Part shown: positions 42,935 to 52,401 of the stretch, piece by piece
How the letters are laid out: each line of letters begins with the position of its first letter
How positions within the stretch are numbered: position 1 is the first letter of the stretch
NCBI GenBank assembly: GCA_964473525.1
Contig: CAYYPK010000025.1
Location: forward strand, 31,245-95,244
Length of the DNA stretch: 64,000 nt
Direction of reading: 5' to 3'
Source: GCA-2687025 sp964473525
Lineage (GTDB): Bacteria > Poribacteria > WGA-4E > GCA-2687025
The notes under the pieces: model-generated
Database searches by the model: none
Told to the model about the DNA's origin: nothing
The model's input: the letters and a program-made list of their open reading frames with translations, nothing else
Made by a program: the position numbers and the translations under genes

Positions 42935-43017
42935 GTCGGGCTCCGGCTCGGATGTGGGAGGCACGGTGGTCGGTGTAAAGAGGCGCCGCCGGTTGTCCCC
43001 GCTTGCGCGAGCAACGC

Positions 43018-45185
43018 CTAGTAGCTGCGCAGGAACGTCACCTTGCTGAGGATAGCCCAGTTGCGCGTCGCGAACCCATCGGTCGTGTCCCAGCCGTGGT
43101 CGTAGACGAGGTAGAAATCGCTGCCCGGTTCGTAGATGTAGTTGAGCAGGAAGTTCATCCCCGCGCGGTCGCTCGTGTCGTTGTATTGGGCGAACAGCTT
43201 GGTGAAGAAGCGCGTGTTCAACGAGTAGCTCACGCGTGTCCCGATGACGTTCGTGGTCGTGTCGTCCTCCGGCAAGTCGATACGGTTGTGGCCGTAACGT
43301 CCCTCGATCGCCAGCTGATGCGTTACGCGCCAGCGCGTGTCCACGTCGATCCCTAGACGCGTGCCTCCAAAGAACTCGCCGAACTGCACCTCGCTGAACA
43401 AGGACATGGGTCGGCTCTCGTTGGTGCCAAAGCCCATCCCGGAGCCGAGCATGTGGTATTCCCCAGGCAGCACCCAGGCGTCTCCTACCTCGAACGCCTC
43501 GTCGACGATGTCGTACGACTGCCCAAAGCCGGCGCCGAATCCGTCGCCGGACGAGAAGTACATGCCCGCCTTGCCGCCGTAGTTCCAGCCGATGACCTCG
43601 TTGTCGTGGTCCAGCAGGTAACTGCCACGGCCCTCGACATCCATCCCGCGGATGGTCGTGTCGGGATGCGCTTCCGCGCTGCCGCTGAACTGGAATCGGC
43701 GCATATCCTCGCGCTGCACGAAGCCGGTCTCCGCCGTGAAATCGGGCGCGATGTCCAGGTAGGACGCGGATACACGGAAGTTGTCGTTGCGCCAGTTGTT
43801 TCCGGCATAGAAAGCGACGCCGTTCCTGTCGGGGTCTGGCGTGTCACTGCCGGCAACCAAGGCGTCAACGCGCCACTGATCCGTCGGCCGTAGCGTGAAG
43901 TCCACGCCGCCGTTGCGCGCGTAGTCGTCCGCCTCGCCGCCCACGGGCTGCTGGTTCGTGACGATGGCGCCCATCTGCGAGCGGCGCAGAATGTCGCGCT
44001 GCACGCGCAGGACGCTGTAGCTCTTGCGCGGCGAGAACTCCGTCTCGTCGGTCAGCACGGTAAGGGCGCCAACGCTGTACGGACCCATCTTGCCCGTGAG
44101 TTTCGTGCCCCCAGCACGGGAACTAGCGTCTCCGCCTCCTCGTCGATGCCGATGCGTCGGCTGTAGAACAGAGACATGTCCGGCGAGAAGTCGCCACCCG
44201 CTCCGAAGGAGAACATGCCGCTGCCTTCGAGGAAGAACTCGCGCTTCTCGGGGAAGAACAGGTCGAAGCGCGTAAGGTTGACCTGCTCGCGGTCGGACTC
44301 GACCTGGGCGAAGTCGGTGTTCACGGTGACGTCCAACGTCAGGTTCGACGTGACGCCGTACTTGACGTCGAGGCCGATGTCGCGCTCGAAGGCGTCTCCC
44401 CACGTCCCTTCATCCTCGTCGAACTCCTCCGACCCGCCTCCGACGACGTACGGTTTCACGTCGAGATGCGAGGACGAACGGATGCCGGCTATGCCGGTCA
44501 GCGGCGCCGTGTACGTCGGTCGGAACGTGCCCATGAAGAACTCGCTGCGAGGGACGGGAACCCACTGCGCGGCGCCGTTCAGACGGGTGATGTTGCGGCC
44601 GAAATTGATGCCCCACTCCATCTCCTCCGCCTCACGGAAGCGGAGCTGGCTGAAGGGGATGGCGATCTCGACATCCCAGCCCTCGTCGTGGATGCGCCCG
44701 GCGCTCTCCCAGATGCAGTCCCAATTGCCGTTGAGGTCGTCGCCGTCCTTGGCGACCGCCATGTCCTCCTGGGCGCCGAGAGGATTCGTGCGGAAGTAGT
44801 ATCCCTCCCGCTTCGCGCCGTAGGTGTCCAGCGTGATGTAGACGTTGTCGTTCTGCCAGAGCGCGCCGTCGCGTCGCATCTCGTTGGCGACGATGCGGTC
44901 GGGTTCGGAGTCCCAGCACTCGAAGCCGACGTAGAGGTTCTCGTCGTCGTACATCACCCGCACACGGGTGCGCTCTGAGAGGGGCTCCCCTTCGTCGGGC
45001 TCCTGCTGGATGAAGTCCTCAATACCCGCAGTAGCGCCCCAACTCGCCTCGTTGAAATGCCCATCGACCTCAATAGCCTCTGCGGTACGGTGCGCGCGTA
45101 TGGACTTCTCGTTGCCGAGGGAGGTCGCGGTCAGGAACGCGAGGAGGACGCCGAGAGCCGAACGGACGGTGGATCGAAACGACAC
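43018..45185 (-). pseudogene. Frameshifted DUF5916 outer-membrane protein with CBM9-like N-domain
   Basis: A GTG at 45185 follows AAGGAG at six bases. A signal peptide (about 1-25) leads into a CBM9-like domain (E-V-D-G-H-F-N-E-A-S-W near 40) and a DUF5916 beta-barrel with F-F-P-E-K-R-E-F-F-L-E and Y-S-R-R-I-G. The frame breaks in the C-run at 44108-44112: L-V-P-V-L-G continues as G-T-K-L-T-G-K in the next frame. One extra C would restore it, as expected for a homopolymer error or slippage site. The second half runs to 43018 and ends T-F-L-R-S-Y. In relatives such proteins are thought to handle carbohydrate at the outer membrane. Two pieces total about 722 residues. Confidence 0.8.
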
Positions 45186-45222
45186 GGAGAACTCCTTCTG
45201 GCGTGGGAACGCTTGACAGGCA

Positions 45223-45250
45223 AGTATAGCGCGGGGGGCTTGCGTCTGAA
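45223..45250 (-). promoter_or_regulatory. Promoter of the DUF5916 gene
   Basis: On the minus strand TATACT (45228-45223) is preceded by TTCAGA (45250-45245) at a 16-base spacer; TTCAGA matches the -35 consensus at four of six positions. The -10 box ends 37 bases before the GTG start. Confidence 0.45.
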
Positions 45251-45355
45251 GCGGCCCACCCACCTAAGCGTTGGGTTGGATGCACGTCTCGCCGCGGCGC
45301 ATAAGGGAGTGGTTCGAGGAAAGCCGCCGACCGCGTGTAACGAACCGTCTACGCG

Positions 45356-48300
45356 CTAGCGCTCGGCCGGCGCTGGGCGCATGCCCGCCTGGAGAGCGTG
45401 CCATTCCGCTGGCGAAATCCTCCGTATGCTGCGGCCCGGTCCCGCCCGCAATCCCGTCGTCGCGCGGGTTCGACGCACCATCTCCTCCACCGTTGCGGGT
45501 AGAGATGGCAGCCGCCAACGCAGCACCCGACCCGAGAATCCCCCGGTGAACATGGTCGAGCCGTCCGACGTGAAGGCGATTGCCTGAGCTACGCCAGGCA
45601 CGGAGATCGGCAACCCGTGCGGTCGCCCGGTTTCAGTGTCCCAGAACCGCACGCGAGAGTCCGTTGCCGCAGTCGCTACGAATCGCCCCCTGGGCGCGAA
45701 CGCGATGTCGTCCACCCTGGCCGCGTGCCGCATCGCCCGCCCGAGGCGGCTGCCGGTCGTGATGTCCCACACGCGCGCGGCGTTGTCGGATGTAACGGTC
45801 GCCAGCAGAATCCCGCCGTCACCAAGCGCGAGATGCGTGACCGCCTGTGGATGGTCGATCGCCTCGAACACCTGATCGCCTGCCGGGTAGCTGAAGAACC
45901 GGACCTCCGCCCCTACGGCAACCGCGAGGAACGTCCCCGAACGGTCGAAAGCCAGGTCGACGATGCGGGCGCCGATGTCGACAGTCGCTGTCTGCGCGCT
46001 GTCGGCGCGACGCAGGAACCTGATCTGGGAACCGTCCGCCAGAGCGAGCAACGCGCCGTCAGGAGTGTAGGCTAGCGCGGCGGCCTCCGGGCCGCACGAC
46101 ACGGGCGGCCCGACGGGTTCACTCGACGCCGTGTCGTACTGCTGGATGTTCGTGAGCGTGCGTATTGCGAACGCGGACCCGTCGGGGGAGACAGCCACGG
46201 CCCGGTCTCTCCGATTGACGCCGCCGTGAGGCAGTCCGAGTACCTCAGACTCCGCGGAACCGGCGGCAGCGTCCCACACATGTGCCGATGGCCCCGCCGT
46301 TGAACACGTAACGAGCGTCGAACCGTCCTCTGACAGACCAAGCTTTGCAGCCCAGCCGCCAGCATAGGAAACGACCTCCTCCACTTGGCCCGCCGTGCGC
46401 ACCCGGTACACGTACACGGGAGCGGCGTTCGCCATCTCCACGAACAGCTCAGGCGACTCGCCCCCTGAGAACGCCAGCGACTTGATTTCGCTCGGTTCGG
46501 CGCGTGGGACGCCTTCCCCGACCGCTGGCGCGGGCGACGCCGCCGGGAACGTAAGCGCGCCTGCCAGGTCTTCGCCTGACTCCGTCGACCAGACGCGCGC
46601 CGTGTCACCCGCGCCGCCTGCCAGCAACGAGCCGTCATACGACAGCCGCAGGCCCACGATAGGGGACTGGTGGAAGATAGGGCGCCCAACTGGCTCGCCG
46701 GTCTCTGCGTGCAAGACGAGAATCTGACCGGTCGGGTCTCCTGTCATGGCGGCGACGACGCGGCCGTCGCCGCTTATAGATACGACGGTCACGGGCGCGT
46801 CGAACAGGTGGTGAGTCGCGTCGGACTCCCGCGACCCGAACTGGATATCCCCGTCCGAGGGCCAATCGCTTGGCACGCTCGCAGGCGATAGCGATCCATA
46901 CACGATAGAGCCATCGGCAAACCCGATCACCACCCACGCGCCGGTGGCATCCTCAGCGGCCTCCGAGCTTATCGTGGACGGAAGCGAAACATAGCTCAGT
47001 CGCTCCATCGTCGCGGTGTCCACGATCGCCGCGCGTCTGATAGACCCGTCAAACACGAGGAGGTACGCGTCTGGCCCCAAGCTGACCACCCCGTCGAGGC
47101 TCGACGGCTCCGCGGCGAGGTCGCCGGTATCGGTGTCCCAACGCCTCACGACGGTGGCCCCCGAATCCGTATACGTCAACGTCGCCAGATGCTCCGCGTC
47201 GAAGGTGAACCGACTGAACTGCACGGCTTCTGGATGGCGGAGCGTGGCGCGCAGCGAAGTGGTCGCGACATCCCACAGCTTAACGACGCCGTCGTCGGAG
47301 CGCGTTTCGAGCGTGCGCCCCCCGGGGTCGAAGCTCAGCCCAGAGATAGGAGAGCCATGCTCGAGGGCTGCCCCGTGTGGCGTCCTGTCCGCGGTTCGCC
47401 ACAGTTGCGCCAGGCCCCGTGCATCGGCCGTGGCGAACCACGTGGCGCTGGGGCTCATCGCGAAGCTCGACACGCCCTCCTCGGGGCCAACGATCGCGCG
47501 GAGACGTCCCGCGTATCGCCGCTCCCACGACGCCCACGTGGCGCCCAGTAGCCGCAGTTCCGGCCCCGGAGGAAGCGACCTCGCGGTCTTCGCCAACCCG
47601 ACGAGGCCGCTGGCATCGCCATTCTCCAGCAAGCGCACGTTGTTAGCGATCCGCAGGTCAGCCACGGTCGCCGCGAGGGCCTCGCGATCGGCGCGACTTG
47701 TCGCTAGCGCATCGCTCAGACGGACGCTCTGCACGCCGGCATAGATGGCGATGGCGGCGAACACCACGACGGCCGCCGAGACGCGGCGAGCGCCCCGCCA
47801 GAACGCCTGCTTCTGCCGCCTGAGTTCCGCGTCGGGCATGCTGTCACGGACCCACGCCCGGTCGAACACCCGCTCGTAGATGCGGTTCCTCACCCGCAGC
47901 CGTGCGCCGTCGACGCGGACAGTGCCGGCTAGCTTGAGGATGCTGACGAGGGGGTTGGCGTCGTCCACCGGGACGCGCCGTCCGCGCAGGATGTCGTCGT
48001 ATAGCGTGAGAAGGCCGGCGAGGTCCGCTCCGTCGTATTCGGGGCTACGGAGGACGCGGTCGCGGGCGAACGTCAGGTTCGTGTCCTGGCCACGACCCTC
48101 CTCGGACAGGAAGAGGTCGCCGCAGACGCGGTCGATGTCGGCGTCAGCGGCTGCGGAGCCGTCCGTCGCTATCGCGTGGCAGAGCCGTTGCGTCAGGTAC
48201 GGATGCCCGTTCGTCCAGTAGAGCACGCGTCGTAGGAGGCCTCGAGCCGTCACGGGATCGCCGTGCAGCCCGTCCGCCAGTACTCCTCCGTCGTCCTCGG

Positions 48301-48946
48301 TGAGGTCGGCGAGTTCTATGCGATGCCCGATGTTGAACGGCGTCGTGCGGGGGTCTTCGTTCAAATCCGTGGGGGAGGCGACGCCTATCAGGCAAAACGT
48401 GAGCTGCTGTAGCTCGGGGGATTCCACGCGGCGGTTGTAGCAGGCGCGTATCGCGGCGAAGAACTCGTCGGGGGAGAACGACAGACTCATCACCGCGTCG
48501 ATTTCGTCCACGAAGAAGACCACCTGACCGTCCGCGCGGGGCAGGATTACCTTCTCAATCGCGGCTACCCACCGCTGCACGGGGCCGAGGACGTCCTGCT
48601 CTATCCAGAAGTCGTCTAGCTCGTCCTCCAGACCCAACTGCTCCCCTACGTGGCTGAGAAGCCCCGCGTACCACTGCTCGGGGGTAAGGTTCAGCCCGAC
48701 GGCGGTGAGGTCGATGACGGCGACCATCGCCCCTTCATCGCGCAGGCGCGCCGCCGCGCGCACCATGAGCGAGGATTTCCCCATCTGGCGCGAGGTGAGC
48801 ACGTAGCAGAACTCGCCCTCCGTGAGAGCGGCGTGCAACTCCCTGTCCGCGGCGCGGACGGCGTACGAGGGCGCTTCCAGTCGTAGTGTCCCCCCAGGGA
48901 CGTAGAACGCGGCGGATTCCCCATCCCTGCGGGTGTCTTCGTTCAC
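45356..48946 (-). CDS. STAND-like ATPase with transmembrane segment and WD40 beta-propellers
   Basis: The 1196-residue protein begins with an AAA_35-type ATPase: Walker A R-Q-M-G-K-S-S-L at 53-60, Walker B F-F-V-D-E-I-D at 144-150, P-F-N-I-G near 203-207 and G-H-P-Y-L-T-Q near 247-253. A single transmembrane helix lies at about 388-408. The remaining 700 residues hold WD40-type repeats with V-W-D and L-W-D ends (for example V-K-L-W-D near 550 and V-R-F-W-D-T near 1105), likely two propellers. The ATG overlaps the stop of the TIR-ATPase gene as ATGA. The WD40 part is probably a sensor or docking platform. This layout is that of bacterial NLR-like switch proteins. Confidence 0.88.
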   Translation of the reverse strand: MNEDTRRDGESAAFYVPGGTLRLEAPSYAVRAADRELHAALTEGEFCYVLTSRQMGKSSLMVRAAARLRDEGAMVAVIDLTAVGLNLTPEQWYAGLLSHVGEQLGLEDELDDFWIEQDVLGPVQRWVAAIEKVILPRADGQVVFFVDEIDAVMSLSFSPDEFFAAIRACYNRRVESPELQQLTFCLIGVASPTDLNEDPRTTPFNIGHRIELADLTEDDGGVLADGLHGDPVTARGLLRRVLYWTNGHPYLTQRLCHAIATDGSAAADADIDRVCGDLFLSEEGRGQDTNLTFARDRVLRSPEYDGADLAGLLTLYDDILRGRRVPVDDANPLVSILKLAGTVRVDGARLRVRNRIYERVFDRAWVRDSMPDAELRRQKQAFWRGARRVSAAVVVFAAIAIYAGVQSVRLSDALATSRADREALAATVADLRIANNVRLLENGDASGLVGLAKTARSLPPGPELRLLGATWASWERRYAGRLRAIVGPEEGVSSFAMSPSATWFATADARGLAQLWRTADRTPHGAALEHGSPISGLSFDPGGRTLETRSDDGVVKLWDVATTSLRATLRHPEAVQFSRFTFDAEHLATLTYTDSGATVVRRWDTDTGDLAAEPSSLDGVVSLGPDAYLLVFDGSIRRAAIVDTATMERLSYVSLPSTISSEAAEDATGAWVVIGFADGSIVYGSLSPASVPSDWPSDGDIQFGSRESDATHHLFDAPVTVVSISGDGRVVAAMTGDPTGQILVLHAETGEPVGRPIFHQSPIVGLRLSYDGSLLAGGAGDTARVWSTESGEDLAGALTFPAASPAPAVGEGVPRAEPSEIKSLAFSGGESPELFVEMANAAPVYVYRVRTAGQVEEVVSYAGGWAAKLGLSEDGSTLVTCSTAGPSAHVWDAAAGSAESEVLGLPHGGVNRRDRAVAVSPDGSAFAIRTLTNIQQYDTASSEPVGPPVSCGPEAAALAYTPDGALLALADGSQIRFLRRADSAQTATVDIGARIVDLAFDRSGTFLAVAVGAEVRFFSYPAGDQVFEAIDHPQAVTHLALGDGGILLATVTSDNAARVWDITTGSRLGRAMRHAARVDDIAFAPRGRFVATAATDSRVRFWDTETGRPHGLPISVPGVAQAIAFTSDGSTMFTGGFSGRVLRWRLPSLPATVEEMVRRTRATTGLRAGPGRSIRRISPAEWHALQAGMRPAPAER

Positions 48947-50397
48947 AGGAGATGCCGCCGGAGGTACGCTGGATACAGGTCGTTGCGGAACCGCGCGCTC
49001 TGCATCGAACCTCCGATGAGCAGCCCCGCCGTGCGTAGGTGATAGAACGTCTCGGCGTCCGGGTTGGACTGGCCGGCGAGGAGGTCGCTTACCGCGCGGC
49101 GCCGTTCCTCATTCTGCGCGAGGAGAACCAGGATGCGGCGCAGGTGGTCGCCATACGGCCCGTCCTCTTCGGCGGCCGTCGCCTCCAGCGTCGCGAAGTC
49201 CAGGCCGTGCTCGACGACCGCCTGGAATCCGCGTTGGGCGAGGTAGGGATGTCCGCCCACGAGCCGTGTGAATCGCGCCACTTCCTCGGCAGAAAGCGGG
49301 CCGCCGTAGCGGGCGTTGAGCTCGGCGATCTGGCTCTCGTCGAAGTCCCCGAGTTCAAGCCTCGTGCCGACGTTGAAGGGCGACTGGTTCACATCCTTGA
49401 TGAAGAGATGCGCTTCCGTAGCGTAGGCGATGACTAGCGTGAGCTTGCTCCACGGACCCGTTGGGTCGAGCGCGCGCTTGTTGTGCCACGATCGGAAGAG
49501 GCCGAACACCTCGCTCGCGTAGTCGGTCTCGAACATGCCGTCCACCTCGTCGAGCGCCCACACAAGCTGATCCACTTCCTTCAGCGCCACGCGTCGGATG
49601 TACCGCTCGAAGTTGACGCCCGGGCCGAGCCGATCGGTCCATGTGTCCTCGGGCATGGCGTCGAGGTCGAGTTGCTCTACGAGGGAGTAGGCCAGGCTCA
49701 GGAAGAACGCCTCCGCAGACCCAACCTGCCGTAGGCTCAAGGCCTGCAGGTCCGTAAACGGCGCTGGCACGCCCTCCTCCCTCGCCTGCATGAGTCCACG
49801 CGCCAGGAGGGACGTCTTGCCCATCTGCCGTGCGCCCTTAATCAGGATGATGCTGTCACGGCGTGTCACGGAACGGTGGAACAGGTCGTCGGTGTCGCGA
49901 CTGACGTAGAGCTTGGAGTCCAACGGGACGGCGCCACCGACCGGAGCGGACAGTAGCTCCGACTCCGTCAGGGACGAGACCGGCGCGCGCACGGCGGCGC
50001 CGACTTCCACGCACAGCTTTCCATCGTCCTCGGCGTTCGACCAGCGCAGTTGCGGCAGACCGTTCACGACGTTCCCCATCGCGGGCGGCAGATCCCCGTC
50101 GTACGCCAACCTCACCGGGACAATGCGAGGTGTACCGTCGCCCGCTTGGGAGGCGTCGTGGGCGATGGCGAGTTCGTGCTCGACCATCTCGCTGTGGATG
50201 GAGTTCGCGGACAGAAGCGCGACGACGACGTCGGCCTGACGTATCTGGGTCTCGATCTCCTGCGCCCACTCGACGCCAATGCTCATGTGCCGATCTATGA
50301 AGACATCGTGCGCCTCGGAGACCAGGTGGTCTTCGAGGAATCGCAGGACACGGTTGTCCGGCTCAGCAGCGCGGCGATAGAGAAGCATTACCCGCAT
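48943..50397 (-). CDS. TIR-domain STAND-like ATPase
   Basis: The 484-residue protein has an N-terminal TIR domain (1-135): D-V-F-I-D at 31-35, A-D-V-V-V-A-L-L-S at 55-63, then S-x2-V-E-H-E-L with Glu75 as candidate catalytic residue. An AAA_35-type ATPase follows, with Walker A G-A-R-Q-M-G-K-T-S-L (188-197), Walker B A-L-D-E-V-D (281-286), P-F-N-V-G and G-H-P-Y-L-A-Q. Bacterial TIR domains often cleave NAD. The downstream gene overlaps by four bases and has the same ATPase without TIR but with WD40 repeats. No membrane helix is seen. A defence or signalling role is inferred from the architecture. Confidence 0.88.
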   Translation of the reverse strand: MRVMLLYRRAAEPDNRVLRFLEDHLVSEAHDVFIDRHMSIGVEWAQEIETQIRQADVVVALLSANSIHSEMVEHELAIAHDASQAGDGTPRIVPVRLAYDGDLPPAMGNVVNGLPQLRWSNAEDDGKLCVEVGAAVRAPVSSLTESELLSAPVGGAVPLDSKLYVSRDTDDLFHRSVTRRDSIILIKGARQMGKTSLLARGLMQAREEGVPAPFTDLQALSLRQVGSAEAFFLSLAYSLVEQLDLDAMPEDTWTDRLGPGVNFERYIRRVALKEVDQLVWALDEVDGMFETDYASEVFGLFRSWHNKRALDPTGPWSKLTLVIAYATEAHLFIKDVNQSPFNVGTRLELGDFDESQIAELNARYGGPLSAEEVARFTRLVGGHPYLAQRGFQAVVEHGLDFATLEATAAEEDGPYGDHLRRILVLLAQNEERRRAVSDLLAGQSNPDAETFYHLRTAGLLIGGSMQSARFRNDLYPAYLRRHLL

Positions 50398-50590
50398 GGC
50401 GATGGCGTTCTTGCCGAACTATGGCTGACGATCCCCGGCGCCACTATCACACCGGGGCGGCGACAGAGCAAGGGCAGACCACGAAGCCCGGGCGTCTCTT
50501 ATGTGTCGCCCACTTGTTGGTGCCGGCGCCAGCAACTAAGCTCCACCCGAGGTTGGTCGATCGCCGATGCGCCAAATAGGGAGGATACCC

Positions 50591-51322
50591 ATGTGGCTTC
50601 TACGGATGCCAAGCGCCGTTCTGATGGTCGCCGTATTCGCGCTCGCGCCGTCGCATATCTTCGCCGTGGAGGTCTTCAGGGTGTCGAACCATGACGGCGG
50701 AGCGCAGATCTGGTTCGAAGCGGAGGCCTTCGACCAACGCCTGCCCGAGGGCGACCAGCACTTCCCAATCACCGGTGAAGGGAACGCCCCTGACGCTCCC
50801 GACGACGCCTTCGGCGAGGCGATCACGCGCAACGGCGGCGCCGGGGGACGACTGTCGTACACCTTCGACATCTCCCGCGCGGACGGCAAGGCGGGCACGT
50901 GGTACTTCTTTGGGCGCGTCATCAACCCCAGCAACCAGTCGGACTACATGCTCGTCGACGCCCACCCGGACGACGATATCCCCGATGGGCCGCCCTTCCC
51001 TGGGGGCGACGGCGTCGCGCCGTTCGATAACGCCGACGACCGCATCTTCGAGCAGGACACGCCCGCGTGGGCGTGGGTCCTTACGAGCCACGCCGAGGGG
51101 CACACCAAGGAACTCGACGACGGCGAGAACACGATGCACATCTTCCACCGCCAGGGGAACAGCACGCGGTTCATTGATGTGATCGTGTGGGTGGACGATC
51201 CCGCGTATCTTCCCACGGACGACGACTACGTCGCGGCGAAGGAGAAGACGTCGGGACTTGGTGTCGACGATGGTGGGAAGCTTGCCACAGTGTGGGGTGG
51301 GCTAAAGCGTTCGGCGCGTTAG
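50591..51322 (+). CDS. Secreted CBM-like jelly-roll protein with K-L-x-[ST]-x-W tail
   Basis: The ATG at 50591 has GGAGG at seven bases. A signal peptide covers residues 1-25 (ends H-I-F-A). The mature protein looks like a CBM6/CBM35-type jelly roll: I-W-F-E-A-E-A-F-D near 40-48, G-R-L-S-Y-T-F-D-I-S near 88-97, W-Y-F-F-G-R-V, then G-E-N-T-M-H-I and F-I-D-V-I-V-W near 205. The last 15 residues read D-G-G-K-L-A-T-V-W-G-G-L-K-R-S (then A-R), the tail shared with the LamG and NTF2-like proteins. Carbohydrate binding is inferred only from fold pattern. The gene is divergent from the TIR/STAND operon. Confidence 0.7.
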   Translation: MWLLRMPSAVLMVAVFALAPSHIFAVEVFRVSNHDGGAQIWFEAEAFDQRLPEGDQHFPITGEGNAPDAPDDAFGEAITRNGGAGGRLSYTFDISRADGKAGTWYFFGRVINPSNQSDYMLVDAHPDDDIPDGPPFPGGDGVAPFDNADDRIFEQDTPAWAWVLTSHAEGHTKELDDGENTMHIFHRQGNSTRFIDVIVWVDDPAYLPTDDDYVAAKEKTSGLGVDDGGKLATVWGGLKRSAR

Positions 51323-51356
51323 ACGACAGGACGCCACGCCTCCGTGGGAGCCGACC

Positions 51357-52355
51357 ATGATCCGAGTAATCAAACCGGCTGGGGTCGGGAACATCCAGCT
51401 CGAGGATGTCCCTACGCCGACGCCCGGGCCGAATGAAGTGCTGGCGCGAACGGACATCACGCTCATAAGCCGCGGCTCGGAGCTGTTCGCGCGGTACATC
51501 AAGGACGAAGCAGTTTCCCCGTCCATCATGGGGTACTCGCTCGCCGGTCGAGTCGAAGCCGTGGGCGATGATGTAGGCGGCTACGACGTGGGAGATCGCG
51601 TGATGATCGTGGCGCCCCACGCGACCCACGCGATCGGTACGCCGGATGGCTCAGACGGCAGGATGGTTCGTCTGCCCGACGACGTGTCGCAGGAAGCGGC
51701 GACGTTCCTCCCTCTAGTCACCAGCTCAATCGCGTGGGCCGACTCGTCGGGCGCTCAACCCGGCGCCACCGTGGTCATCCTTGGACAGGGACTCGTCGGC
51801 AGCCTCATGCTCCAGGTGCTGAGGACGCATGGTGTCGGACGCATCATCGCCGTCGACGCGCTCACAAAGCGGTGCGATCTGGCGCGCAGTCTTGGCGCCG
51901 ACATCGTCGTCAACGCGCGGGAGAAAGAGCCGGTCGAAGCCGTCCGAGCGGCCACCGATGGCGAGGGCGCCGACCTTGTCATCGACTGCGTTGGCGGCCA
52001 CGCGGGCGTGAAGTCGTTCGACCAGGCGCAGGACATGGTCCGCCCGCGCGGAACGCTTCAGCTCATCGCCCTCTATCAGCAGGCGCCCCTTGCGCTGCAC
52101 TCGGGCAAGATCATGAATCGGCGCCTCGTGGCGGGCATTCTCATCGACGAGCCGCGCGCGCGGACGGTCGATCGGGCGGTTGCGCTCATGCAGTCCGACG
52201 CCATCCGTGTGGACGCGATGATCACGCACCGCTTTCCATACACGGAGGCGAAGGCGGCGTTCGACCTGCTGTGGAACAGTCCCGGAGACGCGCTGGGCGT
52301 CCTACTCGACTGGGGCTCAACGGCTAAAACGTCGCCGGCCGCAGTGACCCAGTAG
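51357..52355 (+). CDS. MDR-family zinc-independent dehydrogenase
   Basis: The 332-residue protein has the medium-chain dehydrogenase fold: G-Y-S-L-A-G-R-V-E-A-V-G near 59-70 and the cofactor motif V-I-L-G-Q-G-L-V-G near 140. The catalytic-zinc cysteine of alcohol dehydrogenases is replaced (S-R-G-S-E near 38-42) and the four structural cysteines are absent, so it is probably a quinone-oxidoreductase-like or biliverdin/threonine-type reductase. The substrate is unknown. It precedes a sulfatase gene by about 46 bases and may share its transcript. Confidence 0.85.
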   Translation: MIRVIKPAGVGNIQLEDVPTPTPGPNEVLARTDITLISRGSELFARYIKDEAVSPSIMGYSLAGRVEAVGDDVGGYDVGDRVMIVAPHATHAIGTPDGSDGRMVRLPDDVSQEAATFLPLVTSSIAWADSSGAQPGATVVILGQGLVGSLMLQVLRTHGVGRIIAVDALTKRCDLARSLGADIVVNAREKEPVEAVRAATDGEGADLVIDCVGGHAGVKSFDQAQDMVRPRGTLQLIALYQQAPLALHSGKIMNRRLVAGILIDEPRARTVDRAVALMQSDAIRVDAMITHRFPYTEAKAAFDLLWNSPGDALGVLLDWGSTAKTSPAAVTQ

Positions 52356-52401
52356 GCGGGGTCGCGCGCCTCGGGACGTAACAGTTGGAAAGACAGTGAC
52401 G

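Noticed and set aside
45356..50397. A full defence island
   Set aside because: Only the TIR/STAND pair is suggestive; no restriction, CRISPR, transposase or integrase genes flank it, so I do not call an island.
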